A stretch of 64,000 bases of DNA from NCBI RefSeq assembly GCF_001428005.1, contig NZ_LMSB01000009.1, positions 30,968 through 94,967 of the forward strand, given 5' to 3'. The notes below the pieces were generated by a model. The model saw only the letters and a program-made list of their open reading frames with translations. It ran no database searches and was not told the DNA's origin. Source of the DNA: Arthrobacter sp. Soil736 (GTDB lineage Bacteria; Actinomycetota; Actinomycetes; Actinomycetales; Micrococcaceae). Position numbers and translations under genes: made by a program. Positions 63,985 through 64,000 of the stretch are shown here, piece after piece (the stretch's first letter is position 1; each line of letters begins with the position of its first letter).

Positions 63985-64000
63985 GGATCTTCGGGTCGGC
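63893..64000 (-). CDS. Partial C-terminus, possible transposase
   Basis: 35 residues to the stop at 63893-63895: ADPKILALPGTTWINKPPEK and a Thr/Lys-rich tail, cut by the window edge. Assignment to an insertion sequence rests on the duplicated end and the adjacent truncated gene, not on a catalytic motif. Confidence 0.4.
   Translation of the reverse strand, partial: ADPKILALPGTTWINKPPEKSQTDTEPTTHKKLAA

Noticed and set aside
1..64000. CRISPR arrays, tRNA or rRNA genes
   Set aside because: No regularly spaced repeats and no cloverleaf or rRNA-like sequence noticed on either strand; an Infernal/tRNAscan run was not possible here.

Overview
The window is high-GC actinobacterial DNA. Protein sequences, codon use and gene families fit a Micrococcaceae-type organism (Arthrobacter/Pseudarthrobacter or a near relative); this is an inference from style, not from a marker gene. 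Most of the 64 kb is one dormancy/hypoxia-type island comparable to the DosR (DevR) regulon of Mycobacterium tuberculosis and the related Osd island of Streptomyces. A DevR-like LuxR response regulator (12533-13219) and a DevS-like two-GAF histidine kinase (13239-14963) lie tail to tail in the middle of the left part. Around them are eight universal stress protein (USP) genes or remnants, six pyridoxamine-5'-phosphate-oxidase-like (PNPOx) genes or remnants, two phosphofructokinases, PEP synthase, two zinc alcohol dehydrogenases, a GH65 sugar phosphorylase fused to a beta-phosphoglucomutase, Hsp20, hemerythrin, two beta-CASP metallo-hydrolases (one broken) and four P-type ATPases (one frameshifted).

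Layout. 1-4402: copper-type P-type ATPase with a CsoR-like operator and small membrane proteins. 4451-9778: USPs, hemerythrin, an F420-reductase-like protein, a phosphofructokinase and a short-chain dehydrogenase. 9868-17597: PNPOx genes, decayed metallo-hydrolase, USP, devR/devS, TPC-type ATPase. 17771-29548: alcohol dehydrogenase, frameshifted CtpF-like ATPase, GH65 fusion, PEP synthase, three USP genes. 30080-36580: a separate sulfane-sulfur module (CstR-like repressor, three rhodanese-domain proteins, TauE exporter, thioredoxin, persulfide dioxygenase-rhodanese, MFS) with its own ATACCCC-type operators. 36669-46922: second alcohol dehydrogenase, flavodoxin, CtpE-like ATPase, USP, TPM-like membrane protein, dienelactone hydrolase, intact beta-CASP nuclease, PNPOx. 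47039-52478: tightly overlapping operon acetyl-CoA synthetase / E1alpha / E1beta / E2 / acyl carrier protein. 53456-64000: Hsp20, Trypco1 protein, phosphoribosyltransferase-hydrolase fusion, then a zone rich in broken genes, ending in a 128-bp direct repeat of a possible insertion-sequence end.

Regulation. A 14-bp box close to GGGACTTTNGTCCC recurs upstream of most island genes. In about seventeen cases it lies 21-24 bp (usually exactly 23) before a NANNNT-like -10 element. At five genes (three PNPOx genes, one USP, acetyl-CoA synthetase) the -10 is only 6-7 bases before the ATG and there is no Shine-Dalgarno sequence, predicting leaderless mRNAs. The most economical reading is that DevR drives the whole set when oxygen or respiration fails. 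The products would then reroute carbon (PEP synthase, PFKs, acetyl-CoA synthetase/2-oxoacid dehydrogenase, alcohol dehydrogenases), bind nucleotide or flavin signals (USP, PNPOx), move cations (P-type ATPases) and protect proteins (Hsp20). Many second copies are decaying, so the island looks duplicated and then partly eroded. No rRNA, tRNA or CRISPR array was seen.
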